Part shown: positions 1 to 10,899 of the stretch, one piece after another
How positions within the stretch are numbered: position 1 is the stretch's first letter
How the letters are laid out: each line of letters begins with the position of its first letter
Assembly: GCA_948567375.1 (NCBI GenBank)
Contig: OX419758.1
Coordinates: forward strand, 41,617,473-41,681,472
Direction of reading: 5' to 3'
DNA from: Lunularia cruciata
Lineage: Eukaryota > Streptophyta > Marchantiopsida > Lunulariales > Lunulariaceae
Length of the DNA stretch: 64,000 nt
Translations under genes and position numbers: made by a program
Notes under the pieces: model-generated
What the model was told of the DNA's origin: nothing
The model's database searches: none
The model's input: the letters and a program-made list of their open reading frames with translations, nothing else

Positions 1-1720
1 TGGTTTCTAAAATGGAACTGGTACTACTTGCACTCTACCATCATCCCATACATACAAAAGGTGTTTTCCCTCCAATCTGAACCGTTTGGCTCACTAAAGA
101 ACACAATGTCTCTCCTTGGCCCCAATTGTGCCATCCACAACACCAATGTAAAGATAATCCATCACTAAGACATCTTCATGAATGTCTCACTAAACTATAT
201 CACTATCTCCACTATCTAGATGTGTGACCTCAATAACTCCTCCTATATACGCTAAGAGAGATACCACCAAAGCCTTGGAAAATATACAAAGAAGTGTAGA
301 TGCATGCCAATCTGCCATCATCTCCTCATTATCTCGCCATGCCAACATGCTCTATTCTATTCTTGTTGGTTGGGACATGGGTTTCTACTCAACCCATATG
401 CATCACGGTGCACTACTCAAGGTCTATGAATAACCGTGAAATCATATTCCTATAAAATTAGAGCCCATCATGAAAGCTTCCTTAAAAGCTTGTCAGACTC
501 CATCAACCACTTCAATGGTTGATGATCAATGATGAGAGTAAAGGACTTACCAAATAGGTAACGTTGGAAATGTGCTATTGCCTATACTTTTGCCAAGCAC
601 TCTCACTCATATGAACTATACTTTGCCTCTGCTGAATTATTGGAGTGACTAGCATAGGCTACCACAAACTCCTTCCTCTCATCATCATGTTGGGTGAGCA
701 TTGCTCCAAGCTCCTACATACTCCAATTAGTATGAACCCAAAATGGTCATCCTCTGATTGATCTCCTCAAAATAGAAATAGATGTCAACCTCTCCTTGAG
801 CTCTACAAAAGCTCTCCCCTGCTCATCTCCCTAGCACCACTCTTGTTGTAAGCTTGGTCAGCATCATCAAAGCCTTGGCAATAGCACTAAATCCTCTAAC
901 ATAGTGGTGATAGAAGTTTGCCAATCCAAGGAATGCTCACACTTTGCTCACATCTGTAGGCTAAGGAATATGTGCAATAGCTTCCACCTCGGTTTGGTGA
1001 ACACCAAGTCCTCTAGATAATGTGATCTAAATAGTCAAGCATTGCTTGTGGAAGAATCTACACTTCCTAGGACGTAATTTGAGTCCATGAGATCTCAACA
1101 TCTCAAACTCTTCCAAAAATTATCTCTCATGCTCCTCCACAATAGTGCTATAGACCAAAATGTCATCAATATAACACCGAGCAAAATCTAATCTAGCTAG
1201 GATCCTATCCATGACCCTCTAGAACTTGGTACAAGCATTCTTTAACCCAATGGTAAGAACCTCCACTGATATTACACATCCTTACCATTAAGATCAATAG
1301 CCCAAAATGTTGTCTTGGACTTATCTTCCTCCCTAATCAGCAATGGATGATATCTTGCTCAAAGATCCAAATTACTAAAGACCTTTGCATGCCCAATTGT
1401 ATCAAAGATCTCCTCCGGTGTAAGCATGGCATACCAATTAGCCTTAGTCTATTGTTTGATCAAATGGTAATCTCTACACATCTGCCTTTTGTGTAATTGC
1501 CATGCCATAATCTTTCTTGGTTGGCATCAATGTAGCTAATGCATACTCTCCATGTGAAATCTCCACCAAACTAGCCTCAAAAAGGTCTCTACTATGGCTC
1601 TGAATCAATGCTTGCTCCATGTCACTATATCTATAGGGACCACACAAAAAATTTGTATCCCTAATAAGCTCAATCCAAATGCTAGGCCCTTCCAACACCC
1701 AAATCCTTCATACTGAAGGC
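1..1720 (-). mobile_element. gypsy pol remnant: reverse transcriptase, RNase H, start of integrase
   Basis: Minus-strand translation gives family-typical Ty3/gypsy blocks in order. A pre-RT block lies around 1.47-1.70 kb (motif SHGEYALATLMPTKKDYG). The catalytic YIDD box, in the context CYIDDILVYS, lies near 1.14-1.18 kb. The RT connection block follows at about 0.88-1.0 kb, then RNase H-like sequence to about 0.4 kb. The sequence nearest the left edge resembles the region leading into integrase, and the rest lies outside the window. Part of the copy-1 fossil; many interruptions. Confidence 0.85.
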
Positions 1721-2204
1721 AAAAAAACTTGTGTAGCTCCTCAAGAACCTCCAAACTCTCCGTTTATCCCCTCTGCTAAGCTTGGGTCCCAGATTTGGCT
1801 CCCAAGTATCTTTGTAATTGTCATAGGAGTAGAAGACGGACTAACTGGCTGCTACAATGGGCCCTTGGGAGCAGTAGTGTCATGCACCCAACCACTAGAG
1901 GTCCTAACCTCAGTGTGAAAAACTCCCTCCACTTTAGCTACAAGCTCCATACGTCCTCTAGCTGCATCTCAAGTAGACCAAGGGTGTAATCCAAGTAGAT
2001 CCCGCTCACCTAGATGAACTCCAAGTAGACCACTCTCCCTAGTAGCCACTAGTTGTATCCCAAGAATGCCTTTTCCACTAGGTCCATCACCCCCAACATG
2101 TGCCTGAATCATCTCAATAGGCATGGAGCTCACAAGCATTTGGATAGTGATGTCTATCAAGTGCATCCAACATTGCTATACCAAGACAAGGCTCACAATC
2201 TAGG

Positions 2205-3125
2205 TCAAATAGTTCAAGTCCATAGCTTGAACTAACACATTATGCCTAGATGCCTCTAACACTACTAGAATAGCAATAATACCAATGCAAAAACCCATTT
2301 TCTACTCTCTCTCATCGGCATTGAGCTCCACCAACCTTTGTAACTATGAGTTCCAAACAAGTCCAAGAGCTCCCTCTCAAAAACCATAGGAGCCTTGGAG
2401 AATCATAAGTGTTGGAAAAGTAGCTTGAGGCTATCCAACTAGGTTTACCATTGCCATAGGTGACCTATCAGCCACTACCACCATCTGAGACTAGCGTTCA
2501 ACATCCAAAATCTCATCAATAGTAAGGTGGTCCAACATTGAATCCCATCATAAGTGCAATCTAGAATCTCTCTATGTAAGAGGTTTGTCCACCAAAGACA
2601 AAGACAATGAGCCCATGATCACAATCTGGCTGCATCTAACAACATGGCAGGTCCCATCCACAAATGGAACTCATGTGTATTTGCCACCACCCGATGCGAG
2701 AATCACCCATCAAAGGGACATTCTTTAAAATGTAAGTTGGAGAAACGGAGAGATGTCATAGTATCCATTATATCTCCCATAATCAAAATCTTGAAGACCC
2801 AAACCTCGACTTGTGCGTGTATGTTCCTAACATGGTCATCTAGAAATCACCAATTGAATGGGACCATATCTCTGTAAATCTTGTGTTCCCAACAAGGAAA
2901 TATCTATTAGAAGGGTCTTTTGGTAACCCCTAACTGCTGACATTGGTAATAACTCATGATACCAATAGGCCAAGTGTGCCACATGATGTAGAGAGACTCA
3001 CCTAGTAGTCTCATCTCTCTTCACATACAAGTACCTTGTACCCGTATACCCGCTTGTAGTATCGTAGCTAGTCTAGTGCTAATCCCACCAAACAACTTTA
3101 ATAGGCATACTCCTTGTATTGGATA
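2205..3125 (-). mobile_element. cytosine-5 DNA methyltransferase module inside the gypsy element
   Basis: Remnant of a C5-methyltransferase domain within the copy-1 retroelement. Family-diagnostic motifs occur in the right order on the minus strand. Motif I (LKLFGGI, S-adenosylmethionine site) is at 3.06-3.11 kb. The Pro-Cys of motif IV, after the context YGPIQLVIS, is at 2.83-2.86 kb. An ENV-like motif VI (YILKNVPLMGDSR) is at 2.70-2.74 kb. A motif VIII-like block (AHCLCLWWTNL) is at 2.58-2.64 kb. Motif IX/X-like blocks (ELNADERE; QAMDLN) are at 2.30-2.34 and 2.21-2.24 kb. The domain lies between gag and reverse transcriptase. It is decayed; no activity is implied. Methyltransferase-bearing gypsy elements are known from a charophyte alga and dinoflagellates. 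Confidence 0.8.
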
Positions 3126-4200
3126 CTACCAAACAATGAGTATGGTATCCAAAGGTATCAAGGTAATAGACTTTGAAGGCTCATCCTTACACTAGTCTCT
3201 TGGTGGTACAAAGACTCCACTCCAAGCTTATTGCACCAACTGATATGCATGTTACTACAATGCCTCCTCTAAATTCCACAATGGAACATCCAAAGTGGAT
3301 AGAATAATCCCACTCGTAATCCAAAAAAAATTTGGAGTATGAGTCCTTATTATCCCAAGTGATCTCCTTTGGTACTGGAGTATCCTTTGCATGGGCATTC
3401 CCCTCCAATAAATCACCAAGCCAAGTAACAAAACCAATGAAAGCCATACTTGTTGACTATAGTGAGCCAAGACTGCCCTACTAAAGCGTACTAGTAGGCA
3501 ACGTACCCGTCCCTCACCTAACTGCAAACTTGGTCTAGAGGAGGTTGTCTCTTCCCAATAGTCAATACTAAAACCCATATGGTATAACACTACTCTCCCA
3601 ACTAACACATCATATAACTCAACTACGGTCACAATGGCCTGAGCTCTCGCCACAAAGCTATTAGTCTGATGATCAGGCTGAATTTGAACAACAAGCTCTC
3701 CACATGTGATGTACTATGTAGAACCACCCCTAGAGATGTCTGGATCTGAAATGGACACATTTTTACATCAGTCTTCCGTAACACCAGACCAAAAACTGTA
3801 ACCTTCCCATAAGGGGTTATGCACTAGAGTCTAGTAAGACCTTATGTGGTGTATAGACCTTCCTTGAAGGTCTTACCAAATTAAAAATCCCCCTTTGGTT
3901 ATCCAATAGGACAAATCCAAGTGTAAACCGCTTGCTCAAAGGCCGGTCTAGTTGGTAACTCCTCCAATCTAGCCATTATTGCTTGCTATAAACCACTAGT
4001 TGTTGAGTGATCCCATGCTCCCCAACCAAGTCAACTCCACTATCAACCACCTCTGCTCTAGTAATATGAACCACATCATCCCTACTCTCACAAAGCTTGG
4101 TAGCCAACCAAAACACTAGAGCTAGATCAACTCCCATTGTAAACATGTCACTAGTTGAGAGTAATGGAAAGCACATAATCAACTTACCCACTCCTCACAT
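3126..4200 (-). mobile_element. conserved linker of the gypsy element upstream of the methyltransferase
   Basis: Minus-strand blocks without an assigned domain include DVLVGRVVLYHMGFSIDYW (about 3.5-3.6 kb) and a block with LVIYWRGMPM/LLEGN-type sequence (about 3.3-3.45 kb). Closely similar blocks occur in the same position in copy 2 (37.4-37.9 kb), so the segment is part of the family and not random sequence. It may include the protease or an N-terminal extension of the methyltransferase; neither can be settled by eye. Confidence 0.6.
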
Positions 4201-4539
4201 GGTGCTAGACTCAATCTTTGTAATAGTAGGTGGTTGACTAGTAGGTAGTCCATCATGCATCCCATCACCACCTACCACACCTGCACTAGGATGTCTAAGA
4301 GCTATAGATGTTGTCTATAGTGCCTCAAAGTGTGTAAAAGACTAGGGAAGCCCGACTTGTCTACCGGCCTCTCCTCTCTATGGGTCCAACTCCATTGATA
4401 CTCCTCTAGGCTTTTGAGTACATACTCCACTCCTACTCATTGCAATAGATGCATCCACCTTGCTGCTCCACACATGAATTCTAAGACATCTCTACCACCC
4501 ACATATGAGGTGGAAGTGTTAGCACCCAAATCTGATCTC

Positions 4540-5900
4540 CTATGAGCTATGGCCATGCTAGCCAATCTTTGCTCCAATTGCTCAATCCGAGTAGCCATGG
4601 CTATTTCAGAAGTAAGTGCAGGGATTGCACTCCTACTAGGTGTGGATCCTCTACGACCACCTCTACCATCTTGTCATCCATGACTTGGAGCTCCTCTACC
4701 ACCTGCCATAGCACCTCTACCACTTTGTAACTTAATGTGTAGGTTAAAGCATTGGTCACTAGTGTGGCCAAATCTGTGGCAATGCTCACATTGTCTCTAT
4801 GTTGGCTATGATGCACCAAAGGCATCATGTCCGCTACCTTGAGTGCACTCTCTCTTGTGGTGAGGTCCACCACAAGTCCAACAAGCAACAACATCACTCA
4901 TTGGTTGCTATTGATCCAAAAATGAAGGTGAAGGTCTAGCTACACTAGGCCCTCTACTTGCTCTATAAGATCTAGGTTGTCTACCTTGTCCTCAAAAACC
5001 AATATGGCATGGTGCATTCTATTTCACTATGGAAGAAGTAACAATTTTGAATGAGGTCTCCCTACCAAATCCAAATGTTATCACTCTCTCTTCCATCATT
5101 GAGCTCAATACGCTCAGCCAAACCAAAGACCACTGCCAAAGTAGGTGAAGTAGCCTATAATAATATAGCATCATGTACTCTACATTGCAATTCCTTGCCC
5201 AATATCCCATACCAAAATTGGACTGCCTGGGCCTTAGTAACTCCTTGAGTAAAATTGATCAATTATCTCATGCAAGTGTATGCCTCACATATACTCTTTC
5301 CAACCTTCCATTGGAACTCCTACAAGCTCCGTAGCTTGTCAATCCGCACTCCTTGGTAGTTTTACCTCAAACACTAAAAGAACTCCACTATGGAGTTAAA
5401 CCCCAATACTATACCACCTCTTGTAGTAGTACCTCCACTCGTAGTAGCACCATCTCCAAGAGATCAACCAATGCTACTAGAGCTAGAACTCGTGGGTACT
5501 ATCGATCTACCCCTAGAAACCAAGCTTGAAGTGATAGAGATATAGTTTGGAGACCAATATTGTCTCCATATCTCAATCTACTCCAAGTGAGCTCTCATCA
5601 ACTCATGGTAGTCATCTATTGACAGACTCTCTAAGTGCTGAAATAACTCCTTCTATGCTATGAAGGGTGCAAACAAAGTTGGGTTCCACATTTGGTATAG
5701 ATCACACCAACTATCAAATTCCTAGATGAAGTCATCCAACTCAATGGTACCCATCGTACCAGAGTAATGCCTAGGACCTTTGGAGGCCCAATAAATCTCA
5801 TCCATGTCCCACAACAACAATGTGGACACACCAAGTACACTCTCAATTGAATCAACTCTTGTATCAAACTCCAACTTAGAGTCAATCTCCTTCCTCACTA
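4540..5900 (-). mobile_element. gypsy gag remnant with twin zinc knuckles
   Basis: The minus strand shows a perfect CX2CX4HX4C zinc knuckle (CEHCHRFGHTSDQC, about 4.76-4.80 kb). Just before it in element order (about 4.84-4.89 kb) is a second knuckle, CWTCGGPHHKREC. A Gly/Arg-rich stretch follows (about 4.68-4.75 kb). The 5.0-5.4 kb part reads like a gag capsid region (blocks around PILVWDIGQG and LSSMMEERV). Fossil, many interruptions. The matching knuckle region is present in copy 2 at 36.3-36.45 kb. Confidence 0.8.
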
Positions 5901-5950
5901 GGACCTAAGATATTAGCTAATACCGAGTGCCACTCCAGGTAAACCCATTG

Positions 5951-7560
5951 TGTATTGTAGCGCTATCTCCTCTAGAATCCCCAAAGAACTCTATTGTGAC
6001 AAAGTAACCAAAAATTACAACTCGTAATAGTAATTGATGCAAGAATCCCACCAACGAAACATCACCCACTAATGTAGCTCTAACTACAACAACTACACTA
6101 AGGGAAAAGGCAACCTGTAACTTACCATCACAACACTCACTCTTATGGTTTGCAAGTCATCACTTCCTACTTCACTAGAGAGAAACACAAGTAGTCTGAT
6201 TAGTCAACACTCCAACCTCACTATTGAAAGCACACCAGAGCACCAACGCTCTAAAGTCAAGGCACCTCACACAAACATGGTGCACAAACAGGAAGCAAAG
6301 AATGAAGGGAGTCCAATCACAAGAAATCTAAACAAAAACCCTTCATCTCATAAATCAACATCGAACTGACTCTACCATAGTTTGGCATTTGACATAATAC
6401 AAGTTATCTACTTCCTAAGTTACCAAGATCACCAAGAATGGGATCAAATTATCTCTCCTAGCCAAAGCTACAAATATATAGATAATAGTGGAATTGTTAC
6501 TAGGACAACAAGTGAGGGTGGACCAGTTGGCTAGGCATCAATCTAGGAACTAAAGATCTAGGGTCAAACCTTGTTGCACATAATCTAGCAAGGTGTGCAG
6601 ATTTTGCCAAACAATGACCAAAATCTATTCTAAACTAGCTAGCCTCACGCAAGCAAGTTAGCTTGTTGGCCCTTTTAGGCCTTTGTAGCCTCTCATAGCC
6701 CACAACCTTATGCCTCAAAGCCTATAAATGCCAAAATTCAGCCAAATGAGGCATTTCTTTTGGCCACTTCGAATCCTCTCCAAATCTAGTAAACCTCCTC
6801 CAAATCTGGCCAAGTTCCTCCAACTCAAGCCAAAATCTGACATGAATTCTAGCCAAAATTTGACATAAAATTTGATGTAAATCTTTAAAGTTGACTGATT
6901 GCCAAATCCTCCACTAACTCTCTACTCGAGCAAAATTGAAATGATGGGGGTCTCCAAATCACAAATTCACGAGGATGGGTTCCCAAGTCCACTTTCAATT
7001 TCACTTTGTAAGCTCAACTCGTACCAAATTGGTCTTATTTTCACCTCCTAAGCTCAAAATGAACACCAATGCTCACAATTGATTATCTTTTCAACAAAAA
7101 TTGGCCAGTGCTTCCACACACTGTCTGCCTCATTACCAAATCTACATTAATTCAAAGACCTTTTGCACACGATAACTCTTAAGGAAAATCTAGACCACAA
7201 TCGAGCTACCAATAATCAACAAGGCTTGGAAATACTATTAACACCTTTAGTCTTTGCACCCAATTTCTCTCTGCATTCACTTCTTTGATGTAATCAATTT
7301 GCTCACACAATTCAAATCACACTCAATCCAATTAGTACTTGATCTATCATTCAATAATCTGCCAACAATTGAGCATTGATTATTGTCAAGGTATACCCAC
7401 TATTGCTAAGAAAATCCTGATGATATTTGTATATCTCTATCCACTATAGTCAAGAATTCAAAAACTCAACATCAAAGAAATGAGTTCCCTGGAATTACAC
7501 TTTGAAAATATACTCTTTGGTTTCCAACCCTAACAATACTACTAATAATATATTATGCAA
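5951..7560. other. AT-rich non-coding stretch, probably retroelement leader/LTR-derived
   Basis: No supportable gene. The stretch has the same composition as the adjoining gypsy remnant and lies where its 5' leader and LTR would be expected. I could not find a second copy of it in the window, a tRNA primer-binding site, or TG...CA ends. A TATA-like string (CCTATAAATG) occurs near 6.72 kb on the plus strand. It may be a different LTR family. Confidence 0.35.
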
Positions 7561-8155
7561 ACGGTGCTAAATGACAATGTGCCATACCATGTAGTCATTA
7601 CATTGAACACAAAATTGGATGGTCCACAAGTAATCTATGAATAACTACCAAAATACTCATGACTACAAACTCTACTACTACACAGATCGAGCAATTTAGA
7701 TTTGATATTACAAATAATATCACATATGTGATCATGATGGTTGGAAATAGAATAGGAATAGTAAGTAACACAACAAAACAGGAATTGCAAGAGCCATAAC
7801 GGAACAAGTACGTCACTAATCACAGAATTTGATGGGCGAAGAGACAAAGGCGACCACATAGAACACATGAAGCATGGGAAGACTTGTCAAGTAAAGCCGC
7901 ACAAGGGAGAGACCACCGAGCTTAAATGAAGCTAGGCCGGAAGAAGGACTGTCTATTATTGTCCTATTGTCTAAGAGCAGTACCCAGGACTAGGAAAGAA
8001 TTGCCAATTTGTATTTGGCGGGAGTGCTCTTCAGGAAAAAAAACATTCATGTAATGTGCTCAGGACATCTTAATTTGCAATATTATGAGCAGAGTGGAAA
8101 GACTTCTCCTAAAGCCGGGGTTTAACAAGTGGCGAAAACTGGTTTGTGTGTCCCA
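7561..8155. other. intergenic, nothing recognised
   Basis: Composition rises to that of the gene-bearing parts of the window. Short open frames only, none with a recognisable product. Confidence 0.4.
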
Positions 8156-8321
8156 GAAGTGTCACGGCAAAGTCCACTCCAACTGGTACTGCCCAAGATG
8201 AGAGGAGTTACTATGGTGTTACTACCTATCATGTTGGTCTTTCCAATTGGGTAGAGCTTATTCGATCTAGGAAACCAGAGTTGATAGCAGCCGTTGATCG
8301 TGCAATCAAAGCAGTCGCATA
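8156..8321 (+). CDS. possible last exon of an unrecognised gene
   Basis: A plus-strand open frame follows a good-looking splice acceptor (TTTGTGTGTCCCAG, ending 8155) and ends at TAG (8319-8321). It includes the blocks DERSYYGVTTYHVGLSNW and VELIRSRKPELIAAVDRAIK, whose residue mix looks protein-like. I do not recognise the product and found no convincing upstream exons in 7.6-8.1 kb. It could equally be a gene relic or a chance frame. Confidence 0.22.
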
Positions 8322-10241
8322 GTACAACGGAACACTATGTGTTGGAATGCTCTTCCTCCTTGGTGTAATCATGGCAACTGTTTACGTGTACCATGTTGGT
8401 TGGCACGCGAGTTTCCCTTGAAGAAAATGCTCCTTTCGAATTTGTTCGTATGACTACTGCGGACTTGGATTGGAGCATATAGATTTCCTGAACATAGGTG
8501 TTCAAACTCATCTTGTTGATCAAATTTCCTCAAACTTTGTTGAGATGAGCGTGAGCCAGCATACTTGGGGACTCAGGTTTTCTGGACACTTGCGTCCAGA
8601 ATTTGCATACTGATGAGAGCCAACCTGTGCCGCAATTAAGAGGGCCGCAAGTATATACTTGTACAGTGTTCTGTATTGGAGCTGAGTTTTGGGACAAGAA
8701 GATATATTTCTTCTTGAATACTACATCTTTGGTTTGCCTTCCATTCGCTGCCATTCAAACTTTTGATGCAGGATCTTGTAGAGGTTTTGTAGGCTTGTCT
8801 AGAGTGCGTCCACCGGGGTACCTATGCTAGCTAAATAAAGGCTCACGAAGAAGTTTTCTGTTGCTCCGGCTAACAACCATCGGGCTGTGATAATCAATCA
8901 TAGACTCTAGTTCGTCACTTGTTCTCATTCAAGAGCAAACACTTGCAGGCTTACGCTAGCACATCCGTACTTTTAAGTGCACCAATTAAGTTTGGCTCCT
9001 CCCCTCGTCTTGATCCTATCAACTCGACTTCTCTTGGCCAGGTTTTATCAATCGCAAAGGTACGACCTCTTTTCGTTTTATAAACAAAGAATTCTCCACC
9101 TTTGGTTCAATTAGTGTGACCTTCCGTGTACAGTGGTGAAGGTATTAGTTGACCTGAAAGCTTGAGGTGATAACCCGATGTTCCCGATTCTCAACTGTGG
9201 AGCATTGCCTTTCAATTGACTCAGCTAGGAATCCCTAACGATCCTTAACTTAAGCCCTACGTTCGTCTTTCATTCTGCTTCTTTTGTCACATACATTGGC
9301 TGATCTGTAAGTAACGAGAGCTGGAGGCCTGTTGTAGTACTTTCATTCGCAGTCAGATAAACAAATTGGAAACTTTATGAGGTCAGATGGGTCTTTTCAG
9401 GGATAATAGGAAGGATGCTGTCTACCGGCACTGAAGATCTACCACATACAGAATCTGGTTGAGCAAGAAGTGAAGAATCAAGTCTGGAGGCCCGGGTAGG
9501 AACCAATCACTTATGCACGAACCAGTCACATCTATCAAGTCGCTGGTCACTGGAAGAAAGGCACCTACATTAGAATTTGATGTTTATGTCAGGCATCGAT
9601 GGTTATTGCTTGTAAAAGTAACTCTGTACGAAATGGATCCAAATCATTGTATCTGAGAAATCGGAGTGGAAAGATATTGGATGTTACGACTTGTGTATGA
9701 TGACAGAACAAGATGCATGTATAAGGCATACAGCGTGAATGAAGTAGCCATGAAACAGTAGTCCAGGGACCAACGACACAATATAGCGGAGTCTGCACTA
9801 TGAGATTACTCTCTGAAAGCTTTGTATCAAGAAAATCGATATGAGATACAAAGTTCATAGCTAAATAGCTACGAACAGGTTTACACCAGAAGGTGAGAGC
9901 CCCAAATCTATGACCATTGGGGCATCGGTGTTCAGGAATGAACAGGCACAATCCAAATCCAATGGCTACTAATGACCTAACACACTAGATCACATGAATC
10001 AACACACAAATCAATAGATTATCAATTGATTCTAGATTCTAACATGCACCAAGATCAGTTGTGCTCCCCTTGCTAGTTCCCACCAGATGCTTGAAGAGCT
10101 ACCGTCTGTCCCTTGAGAACAGACCAAATAATCGAATACAGAGTCAGATCATATCTAGGGGAACTTCTACATCTGATGGAAAAACTACCTCCCAACTTCC
10201 AGAAAGCCATTTGTCCTGTCTCTACAATATCATGAAGGGTG
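8322..10241. other. intergenic, nothing recognised
   Basis: About 1.9 kb with only short open frames on both strands and no recognisable domain, RNA gene or repeat. It lies beyond the 3' end of the minus-strand PPR gene. Confidence 0.4.
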
Positions 10242-10298
10242 GAGCATGGGAAGACACACCTTTGCCTTCCAAAGGTGTGTCTTCCATGGCTAATGCTC
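10242..10298. repeat. strong inverted repeat / hairpin downstream of the PPR gene
   Basis: Perfect 16-bp arms (GGAAGACACACCTTTG at 10249-10264 and its reverse complement at 10270-10285) are separated by 5 bases. Outer arms GAGCAT (10242-10247) and ATGCTC (10293-10298) extend the fold. It lies about 600 bp beyond the PPR stop codon. It could be a transcript 3'-end structure, a small RNA hairpin or a miniature transposon remnant. Confidence 0.7.
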
Positions 10299-10899
10299 AG
10301 GTTGCATGTGGAAAAAGTAACACGCCTTTCTCCCATGTCCCGAAAGCTTCTGCAAACAGCAGAACTGCTTCATGAGTAGAAAATGAACATATATGTTTCA
10401 GCGCAAATATCCAATACCAGACTTCCTACACACACTAAGAACAGAAAGTTATATAAAGGCCTCGAACAACTCCATTGTATTATATACGGGGCAATATACA
10501 GAGGATTTTGAACTTACATTTGGTGTGACAATGCCGGCGAGTATGTCCCAGATAGTGCCGATCTTCTGGCGATAGATCCTGTTTGGCAGGAAAAGCCAGT
10601 CTCTCCTCTGTTAAACTTAGATGTTCGCTACTTTGAGCTTGGTTTCCTGGATAGTCCGTACCTCAAAGATGATTTGATTGCCCCTGCTACAGTTGATAAG
10701 ATCGGTGGTTGTCTGCCGATTTAGTCAGTATCGATATGTGTGAACTGATTCATGATCTAAACTCTCAGGGACGTCCTCTTTTGTTTACCCCACACTAGGA
10801 TCCACCACTACATAGGCAGACCACTCACGGTATATGCACCAAGTGAAACTGGTACTTACTTTGCAAGAAACCTTACATACCCGAAAGACATAATGACAT
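10299..10899. other. 3' flank of the PPR gene
   Basis: No independent gene seen. This is the likely location of the 3' untranslated region of the minus-strand PPR transcript. No polyadenylation signal could be assigned with confidence. Confidence 0.35.

Larger units (their letters stand above)
1..5950 (-). mobile_element. Ty3/gypsy element with DNA methyltransferase module, decayed copy 1
   Basis: Fossil Ty3/gypsy retrotransposon read on the minus strand and continuing past the left edge of the window. In element order (right to left) I can see a gag region with two zinc knuckles (about 5.4-4.5 kb), a conserved linker (4.2-3.2 kb), a cytosine-5 methyltransferase module (3.13-2.2 kb), reverse transcriptase and RNase H (1.7-0.4 kb), and what looks like the beginning of integrase at the edge. 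It is broken, with dozens of interruptions across all reading frames, so it is old and inactive. No pair of LTRs could be placed. The same family recurs in the opposite orientation at 36.3-38.2 kb. Confidence 0.85.
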
